In this document: positions 36,401 through 45,267 of the stretch, one piece after another
Position numbering within the stretch: the stretch's first letter is position 1
Layout of the letters: the number at the start of each line of letters is the position of its first letter
Source: Paradevosia shaoguanensis
Lineage (GTDB): Bacteria; Pseudomonadota; Alphaproteobacteria; Rhizobiales; Devosiaceae
DNA: 64,000 bases
Assembly (NCBI RefSeq): GCF_016801025.1
Contig: NZ_CP068983.1
Span: 992,001 to 1,056,000, forward strand
Direction of reading: 5' to 3'
Made by a program: the position numbers and the translations under genes
Notes under the pieces: generated by a model
What the model was told of the DNA's origin: nothing
What the model saw: only the letters and a program-made list of their open reading frames with translations
The model's database searches: none

Positions 36401-39400
36401 GGCAACGAAACCAGCCTCACCCAACGCCCCGAGGCTGGCGGCCTGAGCTGGGCGCTCGCATCCTGCGCGGTAGTTCGCGAAGCCATCCAGGAAGCTGTTG
36501 GCAGCAACATAGTTCGCCTGCCCCAGCGAGCCCAGAACCTGGGCCACGGACGACAAGGAAAGAAAGAAGTCTATTTCAGTACCATGCTTTTCCAGTGCCT
36601 TGTGGAGCGCCCAGGCACCGGCGATCTTGGGCGCCAGCACGGCACGAATGGACGCTTCATCGAGCTGGCTTAGAAGCCCGTCCTTGAATACGGCGGCGCC
36701 ATGCACGATGCCCGCGATCGGTTTGTCGGCGCTGGTTCGCGCCGCCACGAAGGCGTCCACTGCTGTGGCATCGGTCAGATCGAGCGCCACGACTTCAACC
36801 GTAGAGCCAGTGCTCCCTAGTTCCTCCGGCAGCCCCTCGTGTCGAGGGGGTAGCTTGCCGGAGCGCGAAGCCAGAATGAGGTGCCCTGCCCCGTGCCGGC
36901 TCAGCCACCGCGCAATTTCTACACCGAAGCCGCTGGTGCCGCCGGTCACAAGATAGCTGCGGTCGCGCCGCGCGGCCAACTTGCGGTTGACCGATGCGCG
37001 CACTTTCCGGCTGACCGGCTCAAGGCCGATGACCACCTTGCCGATATGCCTGCCTTTGGCCATCAGATCGAACGCTTCAGACGCGCGATCAATCGGGAAA
37101 TATGTTACCGGCATTGGGCAGTAGGTGCCCTCGGCGAACGAGCGAAGCACCTCCGCGAGAATATTGGCCAGTAGGTCGGGTCGCTCCGCCCCCATCGCCG
37201 CCAGATCGATCACATGGAAGGAAATGTTGCGGCGGAGGCCGAGCATTCCCAACGGCGTGTCGGCATAAACGTCGCGCTTTCCGATCTCCAGAAACCGCCC
37301 GAACGGGGCCAGCACTTCCAGCCCCTTGGCGATGTAGTGCGTCGGCAAGGCATTCAGGATGACGTCGACGCCCTTTCCGCCCGTGGCAGCCATCACATCG
37401 TCGGCAAATCCAAGAGAGCGGGAATTGAAGACATGGGAAACACCCATACCCCTGAGGTAGTCGCGCTTCTCGTCGGACCCTGCCGTTGCGATAACTTCCG
37501 CCCCAAGCGACCTGGCGACTTGTATGGCCGCTAGACCTACACCACCGGTGCCAAGATGAATGAGAACGCGCTCGCCCTTCCGCACCCTGCCGGCATGCGC
37601 AAGAGCATAGTGCGCCGTCGCAAAGGCCGAGGGGATGGATGCGGCGTCACGCAAGGACAAATCGGATGGAACTTGCACGAGAGTCTGGGCCGGCAAAGCG
37701 ACCAGTCCCTTTAGGGACCCTCGCGCCATACCCATCACTCGATCACCGACACCCAACCCCGATACATCGCGCCCAACGGCTCGAATCGTCCCTGCGAACT
37801 CGAGCCCAAGGTTCAGCCATGCAGGGTCCGGCTCTGCGCCCGCGGGCAGCAGCCCGGTCACAGCCATGACGTCCCTGAAATTAAGCCCCACTGCCGCTGT
37901 CTCGACCAGCACCTCCTCCGGCCCTAAGCTCGGCGTCGGGCAGGCCTCAACGAACAGGTTGGCAGCCGTTCCAGGCGTTTTCATCGTTAGCTGGAAGTTG
38001 CCATTCCCCGCTGACACATCAACGTCAACGAACCCTCTGGGCAGGTCCGACCGATCATGTGCAGTTAGACGGGGGACATAACTCGCGCCGTCTCGGACAA
38101 CAAACTCCGACTCGTCGTCGCCTGCCTCCGTCAGAACGCGGACCACATCCTTGATCGCGCCCGGAGAGCAATCGATCTGCCGAACGCGCAGCTCCGGGTT
38201 CTCTGACGCTATGGTTCGTGTCAGGCCAATTGCCGCGGATGCCGCAAGCCCCGACACGGTCATCGGCGGGTCGCCGGAAAGCAAGCGCGCCCCGTGGGTG
38301 ACAATGATGAGTTCCCGCACGGGCTTCTCGGGGTCGAGCGTCTGCAGAGCCTGCGCAACAGCGATCAGCTGGAGGACGTTCTGCTTGCTGCGAGAAACCA
38401 GATCGTCTTCTTTTACCCCGTCTGCGACATGGAAAATGACGGAGTTGGCCTGGCCTATCGCAGGCGACGTCAGTTCGCGGGTTCTCGAAAGCAGCCCCTC
38501 ATGCGACGTCTCGATCGCAGACAGGTCCAGCGTAGCGACAGAGCCGCCCTCCCCTTCGATCGCCTCCGCGAGGCTTTCGGCGGAGCTTTGGTCTCCAGAC
38601 AGGATGAGCCAGTTACCGCTCATGGCCTTTCGTTCGGCGGCCGCGAAAGGAACGAAAGTCTCGGCGTAATACGCCACCTTCCGAGGGTCCGCCTCCGCGT
38701 CGGCAGCCCGTCGCCCGGCCTGCCGCATCTCCAACCCTTCGATGGAGAGAAGGCAACGCCCCTCGAAATCGGCGAGATCATAACTTGCGACAACCGCCCC
38801 ACGCTCGGCCTGCTCCAGATCCGACCGAACGGACATCTTTGCTGCCAACCGTCCGGCAAAGCGAAGCCGACGCAGTGTCGTCGGCAGGTAGAGCGCCTGA
38901 CCGGCCGCGTCCTCCCGCGTCCCCGCGACCATGGCGATGGTCAGTTGCAGAGCCGCATCCAGTAAGCATGGATGGGCCAGACTGCCCTCAAGCGACACTT
39001 GCTCCGGCGCAGCAATCACGCCTGCCGCCGAATGTGCGGTGACGGTGGCGCTGGCTATTGCCCTGAACGCCGGACCATATCCGAACCCCGCCAACGCGGT
39101 TTGCGCATAGAAGTCGTCACCACTCGTCGGCGCCCCCGACAGCTCATCACGCGGAAGCCGAAGCTCCGGCCGTATGTCGGTTGGTCGTATCTGCGCGCTG
39201 GCCCGTATTGTCCATTCCGACGCTCCATCACGGGTGCGCGTACGGATATGAACAAGATGGCGATCCACATCGAGCCGTGTGGAGAACAGCACGTGCTCGT
39301 CGGTACCGACGAAGAGAGCTGCCAAAATTGCGAAATCCTCGATCTCAAGCGGCACGTCGCCAAAGATCTCTCGTCCGGCGCAGAGCATGATCTCGATGAA

Positions 39401-42277
39401 GCCAGCGGCGGGGAACACCACATCTCCACCCACCACGTGATCGCGCAGGAAGGGAAATGCACCAAGGCTCACCTCGTTGGTCCAGATCGGATCCGGGCCG
39501 GGAGAGCGTTTGCCAAGCAGTGGAAACTCGGCGCTCTTTTGGAGAAGTTCGGCGGCCTCCTCCGAGTGCCGCCAGTATGGCGCCAACTGCCAGGGATAGG
39601 TCGGCAGCCCTTCCGCTCTCGCGATCCCTCCCGCGGCCGACTGCCAATCCAGACTCCGGCCGCTACAGTGGAGCTGCGCGGTCGCGACAGCAATGGACCG
39701 GAAATCATCCTCGTTTCGCACGAGCGAGTTGGCGATCGACACAGAAATGGCACGCTCTGCTGCGTTGGCCGCATTAAGCCCGCTCAACACCCTGTGCGGG
39801 GACAGCTCAAGGAACGAGTTAGCGCCCAGATCGAGCGCCATCAGCACCGCATCCCGATAGCGAACGGGCTCGCGCAGATTGCGCCACCAATAGTCAGCGT
39901 CGAGCCGGCCTTCGACCCGCCCCGTGACCGTGGAAACGAAAGGTGTGGATGGCGTTTGCCACTGCACGTCGCCGATCTCGCGACGGAACCAGCCCTCCAG
40001 CGATGCCAATTGACGAGAGTGCCACGCAGTGTCGCTCTGCACGGGGCGAACCTGAGCGGAAGGATACCTCTCGGTGATCCGCCTTGCAGCCTGCTCTATC
40101 TCAGCCGTCGTTCCCGCAAGCGTAACGGCGGAAGCGCCGTTGATCGCGGCGATATCGATATTGGTATCCGGTCCCAGCACCACCTCAACGTCGGCTGCCC
40201 CGAGCCCAACCGCCAGCATTGCACCATCAACGCCAAGTTTCTCACGTATCTGGCAGCGCGCATGAATCATCCTCGTTGCCGTTTCGAGGCTGATCGCTCC
40301 AGCCAGATAGGCCGCAGCAAGCTCGCCGAAGCTATGCCCCAGCACGAAATCCGGCTGCACATCGTAGGATTGCCACAGAGCGCCAAGGCCGATCTGGACG
40401 CCGAAGATCGCCGGCATGGCAAAGCGGGATTGGCCCATCCTGGACGTCGCTTCGTCACGCAGCAGTTCGGGCTTTACCGACCAGCCCGACAAGGCCTCGA
40501 AGCCCCGGTCAAATTCCTGAAATGCGCGGGAAAATACCGGCTCTTCCAGCAAAAGCCGCCGGCCCATGCCCCACCACTGGCCGCCCTGGCCCGCGAAGGT
40601 GAATGCCAGTTTGCTTCGAAGTGATGGCGTGCCAGATACGATCTTCGGCAACGCGCCGCGAACAGATGCAGGTATGGAGCCCTCGGCCACATCAGCCAGC
40701 CGAGCCACCAGTTCCTCGGTCGTCGCGGCTATTATCGCCGTCCGAAACTGCAGGCCTTCGCGCAAGGTTCCCACAGAGGACGCAACGCTCGCCAGTTCGC
40801 GGTCGGCCAACCCACCCTCGACCAGCTCTGAACGCAGGCAAGCAGCTACTTCTCGCAGTGCCTCCGGAGTAGTGGCCGATAGTGGCACAGCAACAGCTCG
40901 CTCGCTTTGCTGTATCCCTCCGGAGACAGCCGGCCTGTCAAGCGGCATGGACTTGGGGGCGGCACGCTCCAGCAATACGCCTGCGTTGGTGCCGCCAAAG
41001 CCAAAGGAATTGACCGCTATGAAGAGCGAGCGATCGTCACGCCCGAGTTCGGTCGGCACTTGTGGCACCGCCATATTATGCGCCTCGAACGCGATGGCAG
41101 GATTTGGCTCCTCGAAGTTGACGCTTGCCGGCGCGATCCGATTTTCCAGCGCCATGACGGCCTTGATGAGGCTCGCAATACCGGCAGCAGATTCAAGGTG
41201 TCCGATGTTCGGCTTGACTGAGCCGAAAAGCAGAGGCGCGGCACGGAGCGCGCCTCCAAAGACATGCCCGATGGCAGCAGCCTCGATGGGGTCTCCGATC
41301 GGAGTGCCCGTACCATGCGCTTCGACATAGTCGATGGCCTGGGGAGCAACGTCCGCCACCTTACAGAGCAGCTTCATCATCTCTTGCTGCGCGTGCTGGT
41401 CGGGTGCCGTCAGTGTCGAGGTACGCCCATCCTGATTGACCGCGGTGGCGCGTATCAGTGCCCTCGTCCTGCACGTCTGTGCGACTGCGTCCGCTTCGCG
41501 CATCAACAATACTGCGCCGATGCCCTCGCCACGAACATAGCCATTGGCCTTGCGGTCGAAGGCCGACAGTTTTCCTGTAGGGGAAAGCATGCCCGCCTTG
41601 GAAAACGCAACAAAGGTGGCCGGATCGATTAGCAGATTGACGCCGGCAACGATCGCTATGTCGACCGTATCATTGTTGAGAGCGGCCACCGCCTGGTCGA
41701 GAGCAACCAGCGACGAGGAGCAGGCAGTGTCTATGGACAGGCTCGGACCGTTGAGATTGAAGCGGTGCGAGATCCGATTGGCCACGATCGAAAGCGCCGA
41801 ACCGGTTCCCGCGTAGACATCGCTGTAGGTGCGTTGCAGGCGCTGCAATGCAGCATAGTCGGAAGAGGACGCGCCGACATAAACGCCGGTGCGGACCGAA
41901 CCGAGGAGGCTGCGCGTCAACCCCGCATCCTCCATTGCCTCGTAGGCAACCATCAACAGCAGCCGCTGCTGCGGGTCCATTGCCTGCGCTTCCCGCGGCG
42001 AAATCTCGAACATTGCAGGATCGAAGCCCGCAATATCGTCGACGAACCCACCCCAACGCGTATAGCTCTTGCCCGGCGCCTCAGCGTTGGCATCGACATG
42101 GGCAGCGATGGAAAAGCGATCTTTCGGAATTTCGCCTATCGCACTCTGACCGCGCAGGAGCTGCTGCCAGAACGCCTTTGGAGAAGTCGATCCGCCTGGG
42201 AAACGACACGCCATTCCCAGGAGAGCTACGGGAGCAGCTATTGAGTCGTGCCCCTCTTGGGCGCGGTTGAAGTTCAA
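33425..42277 (-). CDS. Single-module fully reducing type I polyketide synthase with C-terminal condensation-like domains
   Basis: A 2,950-residue megasynthase. Domains in order: ketosynthase (about 12-440; Cys186, His321, His360), acyltransferase (about 555-850; G-H-S-F-G with Ser649), dehydratase (about 915-1190; His947 in H-x3-G-x4-P, Asp1107), pseudo-reductase spacer, enoyl reductase (about 1430-1755; H-L-G-T-G-G-V-G-L), ketoreductase (about 1770-2010; T-G-G-T-S-G-F-G, Tyr1923, Asn1927), carrier protein (Ser2081 in L-G-L-D-S-L), then two condensation-like domains (about 2150-2500 and 2510-2900). The full reducing loop predicts a saturated, fatty-acid-like chain. The condensation domains have altered H-H-x3-D-G motifs (K-H-L-A-I-D near 2259; F-E-G-V-A-D-G near 2654). 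No thioesterase is visible, so release may use these domains or the nearby acyltransferases. The product is unknown. Confidence 0.95.
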   Translation of the reverse strand: MNFNRAQEGHDSIAAPVALLGMACRFPGGSTSPKAFWQQLLRGQSAIGEIPKDRFSIAAHVDANAEAPGKSYTRWGGFVDDIAGFDPAMFEISPREAQAMDPQQRLLLMVAYEAMEDAGLTRSLLGSVRTGVYVGASSSDYAALQRLQRTYSDVYAGTGSALSIVANRISHRFNLNGPSLSIDTACSSSLVALDQAVAALNNDTVDIAIVAGVNLLIDPATFVAFSKAGMLSPTGKLSAFDRKANGYVRGEGIGAVLLMREADAVAQTCRTRALIRATAVNQDGRTSTLTAPDQHAQQEMMKLLCKVADVAPQAIDYVEAHGTGTPIGDPIEAAAIGHVFGGALRAAPLLFGSVKPNIGHLESAAGIASLIKAVMALENRIAPASVNFEEPNPAIAFEAHNMAVPQVPTELGRDDRSLFIAVNSFGFGGTNAGVLLERAAPKSMPLDRPAVSGGIQQSERAVAVPLSATTPEALREVAACLRSELVEGGLADRELASVASSVGTLREGLQFRTAIIAATTEELVARLADVAEGSIPASVRGALPKIVSGTPSLRSKLAFTFAGQGGQWWGMGRRLLLEEPVFSRAFQEFDRGFEALSGWSVKPELLRDEATSRMGQSRFAMPAIFGVQIGLGALWQSYDVQPDFVLGHSFGELAAAYLAGAISLETATRMIHARCQIREKLGVDGAMLAVGLGAADVEVVLGPDTNIDIAAINGASAVTLAGTTAEIEQAARRITERYPSAQVRPVQSDTAWHSRQLASLEGWFRREIGDVQWQTPSTPFVSTVTGRVEGRLDADYWWRNLREPVRYRDAVLMALDLGANSFLELSPHRVLSGLNAANAAERAISVSIANSLVRNEDDFRSIAVATAQLHCSGRSLDWQSAAGGIARAEGLPTYPWQLAPYWRHSEEAAELLQKSAEFPLLGKRSPGPDPIWTNEVSLGAFPFLRDHVVGGDVVFPAAGFIEIMLCAGREIFGDVPLEIEDFAILAALFVGTDEHVLFSTRLDVDRHLVHIRTRTRDGASEWTIRASAQIRPTDIRPELRLPRDELSGAPTSGDDFYAQTALAGFGYGPAFRAIASATVTAHSAAGVIAAPEQVSLEGSLAHPCLLDAALQLTIAMVAGTREDAAGQALYLPTTLRRLRFAGRLAAKMSVRSDLEQAERGAVVASYDLADFEGRCLLSIEGLEMRQAGRRAADAEADPRKVAYYAETFVPFAAAERKAMSGNWLILSGDQSSAESLAEAIEGEGGSVATLDLSAIETSHEGLLSRTRELTSPAIGQANSVIFHVADGVKEDDLVSRSKQNVLQLIAVAQALQTLDPEKPVRELIIVTHGARLLSGDPPMTVSGLAASAAIGLTRTIASENPELRVRQIDCSPGAIKDVVRVLTEAGDDESEFVVRDGASYVPRLTAHDRSDLPRGFVDVDVSAGNGNFQLTMKTPGTAANLFVEACPTPSLGPEEVLVETAAVGLNFRDVMAVTGLLPAGAEPDPAWLNLGLEFAGTIRAVGRDVSGLGVGDRVMGMARGSLKGLVALPAQTLVQVPSDLSLRDAASIPSAFATAHYALAHAGRVRKGERVLIHLGTGGVGLAAIQVARSLGAEVIATAGSDEKRDYLRGMGVSHVFNSRSLGFADDVMAATGGKGVDVILNALPTHYIAKGLEVLAPFGRFLEIGKRDVYADTPLGMLGLRRNISFHVIDLAAMGAERPDLLANILAEVLRSFAEGTYCPMPVTYFPIDRASEAFDLMAKGRHIGKVVIGLEPVSRKVRASVNRKLAARRDRSYLVTGGTSGFGVEIARWLSRHGAGHLILASRSGKLPPRHEGLPEELGSTGSTVEVVALDLTDATAVDAFVAARTSADKPIAGIVHGAAVFKDGLLSQLDEASIRAVLAPKIAGAWALHKALEKHGTEIDFFLSLSSVAQVLGSLGQANYVAANSFLDGFANYRAGCERPAQAASLGALGEAGFVAENAAMGSYLESMGILPMASADALDSLDGFAVSSAVSRTMAAIDWTKVRSAFGSQGVTPRLAGLMPGTQKGDHKLRQMLAAVPAAAWPALLQEFLVEEVSRVLDVEPQSVPINRPLAELGLDSLSSIELKNRIETRLALTMTVGAFLQAPTLEKLSSVIASTLEEQARTAREAGSGPQESSEMGQATQFSDRQRWAIQVAFAPMTSAAGRASLEQVVRYRPNEQITVVDLHESLSRLCRAAPQLALRCERTTLSIGAAPEILVTGALETPLALPLDLERGELLRIAVCEENGAVVEIGLCKHLAIDLDGGKILNALMGDGSSDLGQPALAVSSDMNKVAAIARTRAVLEPWAPSVELSGARPMTNLVDGLNIGRIDRYEVLRVSAELSEADCLLAFARAIGTVGGRRDIMIERFVGARGVSYPVRVAFEPGATSALAVINHQLSLREPVLETCAMELLLADVLATERVRVHQLGFSFAHGHDSATPAWNDLAAHFISSDGETRITLAHDVDAVDAATLQQVVDELANALRQFQCTVTLTASGVVSASVPVATAMQAANSGELAGYPVTAPLANLLDEISDPAATGTLRRASLLCQAIRIRPGVDAHRLQRAVDRVVDRHEFLRTRFTRYGGQWRAAASHETSPLVIHDMQGTSDAAIAQSMRDIADRAYDVSQTPLVEVHLLRSAKAGDVVLVRLFEGVADGWSLGIILDELLKAYVGLDLGGQPPGVSQILALTGPAIGTLSGAPPQASQTRVNRLALGPSRVRTLRLGTSGADALRKKAASLGTTENGLIAAAFVNALRSIGREERLELGTYDPTRRDPRLLRAVGFLSRLVQLDVSADGNVPQLARQLDTQFLDLSGKPSVLGSVPEYIYAPLLPRQMLDRSLFGPAVRQLSKGRVSVMSMEIEAIDIAPFGLQEGRLQLRPLATHGGDLELNFYYEVGAFADAEISELSRTTIASTGLPLSIVESEVLSEILAASEDLKKHRRSLETT

Positions 42278-42501
42278 CTAGAGCACTCCCTGGGGAACCA
42301 TATTCAATCTGGGCGGAACCGCGCCGGCATTCTGGCCAATTGTTGGTGACTTTTGGGCAACAGTGAGCACGTGTTGTCTCCTGGCGACGCGCGGCACGGC
42401 GATCGCCATACTACTAACACCTTGCCAGCAATCGCAAAGCGCCTCTACGTTCGATTTTATGAAGGGGCCGAGGCTATGTCCTCAACCTGCTGGAGGGCTA
42501 A

Positions 42502-43227
42502 TTGAAAAAGATACTTGTTTCAGTGATTGGTGCGCTGGCGACGATGTCGTGCGGCGCGGCCGTGGCGGCGGATTTCGGCGGCACCGTGACTGCTGCGTCG
42601 ATCGACCCGCTACCGTGGTACGTGTCGGGCAAGGCGGGTATCGCGCTGCCGGGCACCATCAACATCAACGCAACCGGTTTCGGCGGCGCGATAACCGGTA
42701 AGTCAACCTTCGACCCCGGCTTTGCCGGCGCGGTCGCAATCGGCAAGTACATTACGCCCGAAGTGCGAGCCGAACTGGAACTTGGCCTGGCGCAAAACGC
42801 CGGTAAGTCGTTCGATGGCAATCTCGGGCTGCTCGGACCGGTAAGCGGTGCCCTGTCCGGCAACGTGACCACCACGACCCTGATGGCCATGGGCTACTAC
42901 GAGTTCACCCAGTTCGGTAACTTCGTACCCTATCTGTCCGCGGGTGTTGGCGTCGCCAACGTCAATTCCGACCTGACCTTTACCGATGCGGCTCCGGGCG
43001 GATCGAGCGGCACGATCACTGGAAGCAGCACGGTGATCGCCGGTCGCGTCGGAGCTGGCTTCCAGTTCAAGGTAGCGGACTCCATCGACATCACCGCAGA
43101 CTACACCGCGATGCTCGGCAACAACGCCAACTTTACTTTCAATAGCGCTTTTGGCGGCTTCCCCACCAATATCACCTCCAGCGTGATGGGACATGCACTG
43201 GCCGCGGGCATCAAGGGCCGCTTCTAA
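42502..43227 (+). CDS. Outer-membrane beta-barrel protein (opacity/Omp25-like)
   Basis: A 241-residue protein with a signal peptide ending A-A-V-A-A around residue 22 and repeated alternating, aromatic-bordered strands, finishing with a terminal Phe, the usual barrel-assembly signal. It resembles the porin-like Opa/Omp25 family of alphaproteobacteria. The start is TTG at 42502 with GGAGGG just upstream. It is divergent from the PKS across 224 bases and ends in an intrinsic terminator. It may be coregulated with the PKS or be unrelated. Confidence 0.85.
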   Translation: MKKILVSVIGALATMSCGAAVAADFGGTVTAASIDPLPWYVSGKAGIALPGTININATGFGGAITGKSTFDPGFAGAVAIGKYITPEVRAELELGLAQNAGKSFDGNLGLLGPVSGALSGNVTTTTLMAMGYYEFTQFGNFVPYLSAGVGVANVNSDLTFTDAAPGGSSGTITGSSTVIAGRVGAGFQFKVADSIDITADYTAMLGNNANFTFNSAFGGFPTNITSSVMGHALAAGIKGRF

Positions 43228-43242
43228 TCTGACTTTAAGGGG

Positions 43243-43269
43243 GCCCGGTAGATGACCGGGCTCTCTTTT
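43243..43269 (+). terminator. Rho-independent terminator after the outer-membrane protein gene
   Basis: GCCCGGT (43243-43249) pairs with ACCGGGC (43255-43261) around a 5-base loop, followed by TCTCTTTT. It lies 15 bases after the stop codon. Confidence 0.85.
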
Positions 43270-43310
43270 CATCGATGCCACCCGGCGTCTCTCCTCGCAG
43301 ACTTGGCGCC

Positions 43311-44504
43311 ATGCGCGTGACGTTTCACGACACGATCGACGACATTGGTGCCGCCGAATGGGATGGTGTCTTCGGCCCGGAGCGTCTTTTCCAGAGTCAT
43401 GCCTGGCTAAGGGCGTCCGAAGGCGACGCCATCGAGGACTACGTGCCGAGATACGTGGTCATTCGCGACGACCAAGACTGTATCGTAGCGGCGGTTGCGG
43501 CCTACACAATGCCAACGTCATTGGTCATGTTCTCGGCAGCTCCACTGAAATGGGCAGTCGACCGTATCCAGGGTATCGCCCCATGGTTTCTTCGCCCCCG
43601 CATTCTCGAATGCGGCAGCCCTTTGGGACCCGGCAACGGCATAGGTGTACGACCTGACACTTCGATTGCGTCTCTGGCCCCAATCATTTGCGATGCTATG
43701 GAGCGTCTTGCCGCAAGAGAGCGCATCCACCTGATCGTCCTGCGCGACTTTCTTGAGACCGAGCTGAAGGCGAGCGCTGCTTTCGAACTGGAGGGCTACG
43801 TTCGTACCGAAAGCCTTCCGACGATGTCGCTCGATATCAAATGGAAGTCCTTCGCCGACTACCTTGGCTCGATGACGAGCCGCCATCGCCAAAAAGTCCG
43901 GCGCGGGCTTTCACTGGCCAAAAGCTCCGGCCTGAGCGCTCGTTTAGCTGGCTCGATTGGTGACCAAGGCCAGCACCTGGCGCACCAGCGTGAGAACGTG
44001 CGAGAGCGCGCCAAGGAATACAGCCGGGAGAAATTGATGGCCACCTTCTTCAACCAGCTCGACAAGGGGCTTGGGCCGAGAGCCAGGGTGATCGAAGTCC
44101 TCGACGGAACGACGAATGTAGGCCACGCCCTTCTTGTCGATGATGGCAACATCCTGCGCTGGCTATCCTTCGGGCGCGAAACGGGTGGGACTCGAGACGG
44201 CGCCTATTTTCTGGTTCTGGCGAGCATCATCGAACTGGCTATCCGCGAGGGTAAGTCGGTGCTCGATATGGGAATGACGACGCACGGTCCCAAGACCGAC
44301 TTCGGCGCAAAGATGCTTCCGCAATGGATGCTGCTCCGCTTCCGCGGCCCCCTCGGCAGGTTGCTGCCGCTGGTCCTGCGGTATGTAAGCCCAAATCGTG
44401 GAACCGTCGCTCGACATGTGTTCAAGGGTGATGGGTCACAACTGCCGGACGGCGCTGAGAAGGTCGGGTCATTGGGACAATCAGAGCGCCATACGGCAAC
44501 TTGA
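43311..44504 (+). CDS. FemAB/BioF2-like N-acyltransferase
   Basis: A 397-residue protein of the GNAT-related Acetyltransf_6 (BioF2-like) and FemAB group. The first domain has F-Q-S-H-A-W-L and a conserved central S-R-H-R-Q-K-V-R-R; the second ends in the typical L-D-M-G-M-T-T-H-G-P-K-T-D-F-G segment. Members transfer acyl or aminoacyl groups in cell-wall or exopolysaccharide pathways. The ATG at 43311 fits the start of homologues; an in-frame ATG at 43275 is possible, and neither has a strong ribosome-binding site. It overlaps the convergent GNAT gene by 83 bases. It may acylate a PKS-linked product. Confidence 0.8.
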   Translation: MRVTFHDTIDDIGAAEWDGVFGPERLFQSHAWLRASEGDAIEDYVPRYVVIRDDQDCIVAAVAAYTMPTSLVMFSAAPLKWAVDRIQGIAPWFLRPRILECGSPLGPGNGIGVRPDTSIASLAPIICDAMERLAARERIHLIVLRDFLETELKASAAFELEGYVRTESLPTMSLDIKWKSFADYLGSMTSRHRQKVRRGLSLAKSSGLSARLAGSIGDQGQHLAHQRENVRERAKEYSREKLMATFFNQLDKGLGPRARVIEVLDGTTNVGHALLVDDGNILRWLSFGRETGGTRDGAYFLVLASIIELAIREGKSVLDMGMTTHGPKTDFGAKMLPQWMLLRFRGPLGRLLPLVLRYVSPNRGTVARHVFKGDGSQLPDGAEKVGSLGQSERHTAT

Positions 44505-45066
44505 ACGAGCCGACCACCTCAAAGCCAAAACGTCGATATAGCCTTTCACTCATCGGACTGGATGACTCGAGATGAGCGACATCCCCCTTGCCGTCGACCA
44601 CCGCAAGGCGCCCCTTGAGCAAGGCAGTTCCTACCCCCTGCCCGCGCATGTTCCCGGCGGTGCCGATACGCACAAGATGCCAGTGCGGTGATGTCGGCTG
44701 AAAGCGCTCAAACTCGGAACGGCAGGCAAGCCAGTTGAGCAGGCCTCGCCAACGAACTGCGCCCAGCATGGCGGGCCCATATCGGACAGTCCGCAGCAGC
44801 GTTTCCTTCGCGTATGGCGCCTCCCAGATCGCCGCGCCGACAATTTCACCGCTATCGTCTCGATGAATATCGACCGCCCCACCATTCGCCAGGCTCAGAC
44901 GCGCCTCGGCGAAGAGGTAGGCTCGGAGTCTCTTCGCTCGGCTTTTTCCGTTGATGAAAGCCCGAAGCTCAGGGTCATCGTAGAAGGCATGCGCCAACAC
45001 CTCGGCGACCTGTGGAAGGTCGTCTCTTGAGGCAGGCTCGACGCGCTCGATTGCAGGTCCGGTCAT
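44422..45066 (-). CDS. GNAT-family acetyltransferase
   Basis: A 214-residue single-domain acetyltransferase with the acetyl-CoA-binding motif (R-G-Q-G-V-G-T-A-L-L) near residue 150 and a C-terminal L-Y-R-R-F-G-F-E. The ATG at 45066 is chosen; a GTG at 45117 extends it but lacks a convincing ribosome-binding site. It is convergent with the FemAB-like gene, and the last 83 bases overlap that gene's 3' end. The acceptor is unknown. Confidence 0.85.
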   Translation of the reverse strand: MTGPAIERVEPASRDDLPQVAEVLAHAFYDDPELRAFINGKSRAKRLRAYLFAEARLSLANGGAVDIHRDDSGEIVGAAIWEAPYAKETLLRTVRYGPAMLGAVRWRGLLNWLACRSEFERFQPTSPHWHLVRIGTAGNMRGQGVGTALLKGRLAVVDGKGDVAHLESSSPMSERLYRRFGFEVVGSFKLPYGALIVPMTRPSQRRPAVVTHHP

Positions 45067-45267
45067 TCCAACGCAGCTTGCCCCAATGTGTAACGATAGC
45101 GTCGTGACTATCGCCACCTTGCTATCGTTCCGCCAAGCGCCGCGGCAGATTTAGCGTCAAAATTGCGCGATCAGCCTTTCGCTCGAAGTTTTACCTCAGC
45201 TCCAGGGCCTTCCACACGCCGGGCATGCCACGATCAAGGCAGTGTGGCTCTCAAACAGCAGCGCGAA

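Noticed and set aside
38972-40624. A 550-codon open frame inside the PKS gene on the opposite strand
   Set aside because: It lies opposite the acyltransferase and dehydratase domains, and the PKS frame is continuous with all catalytic motifs.
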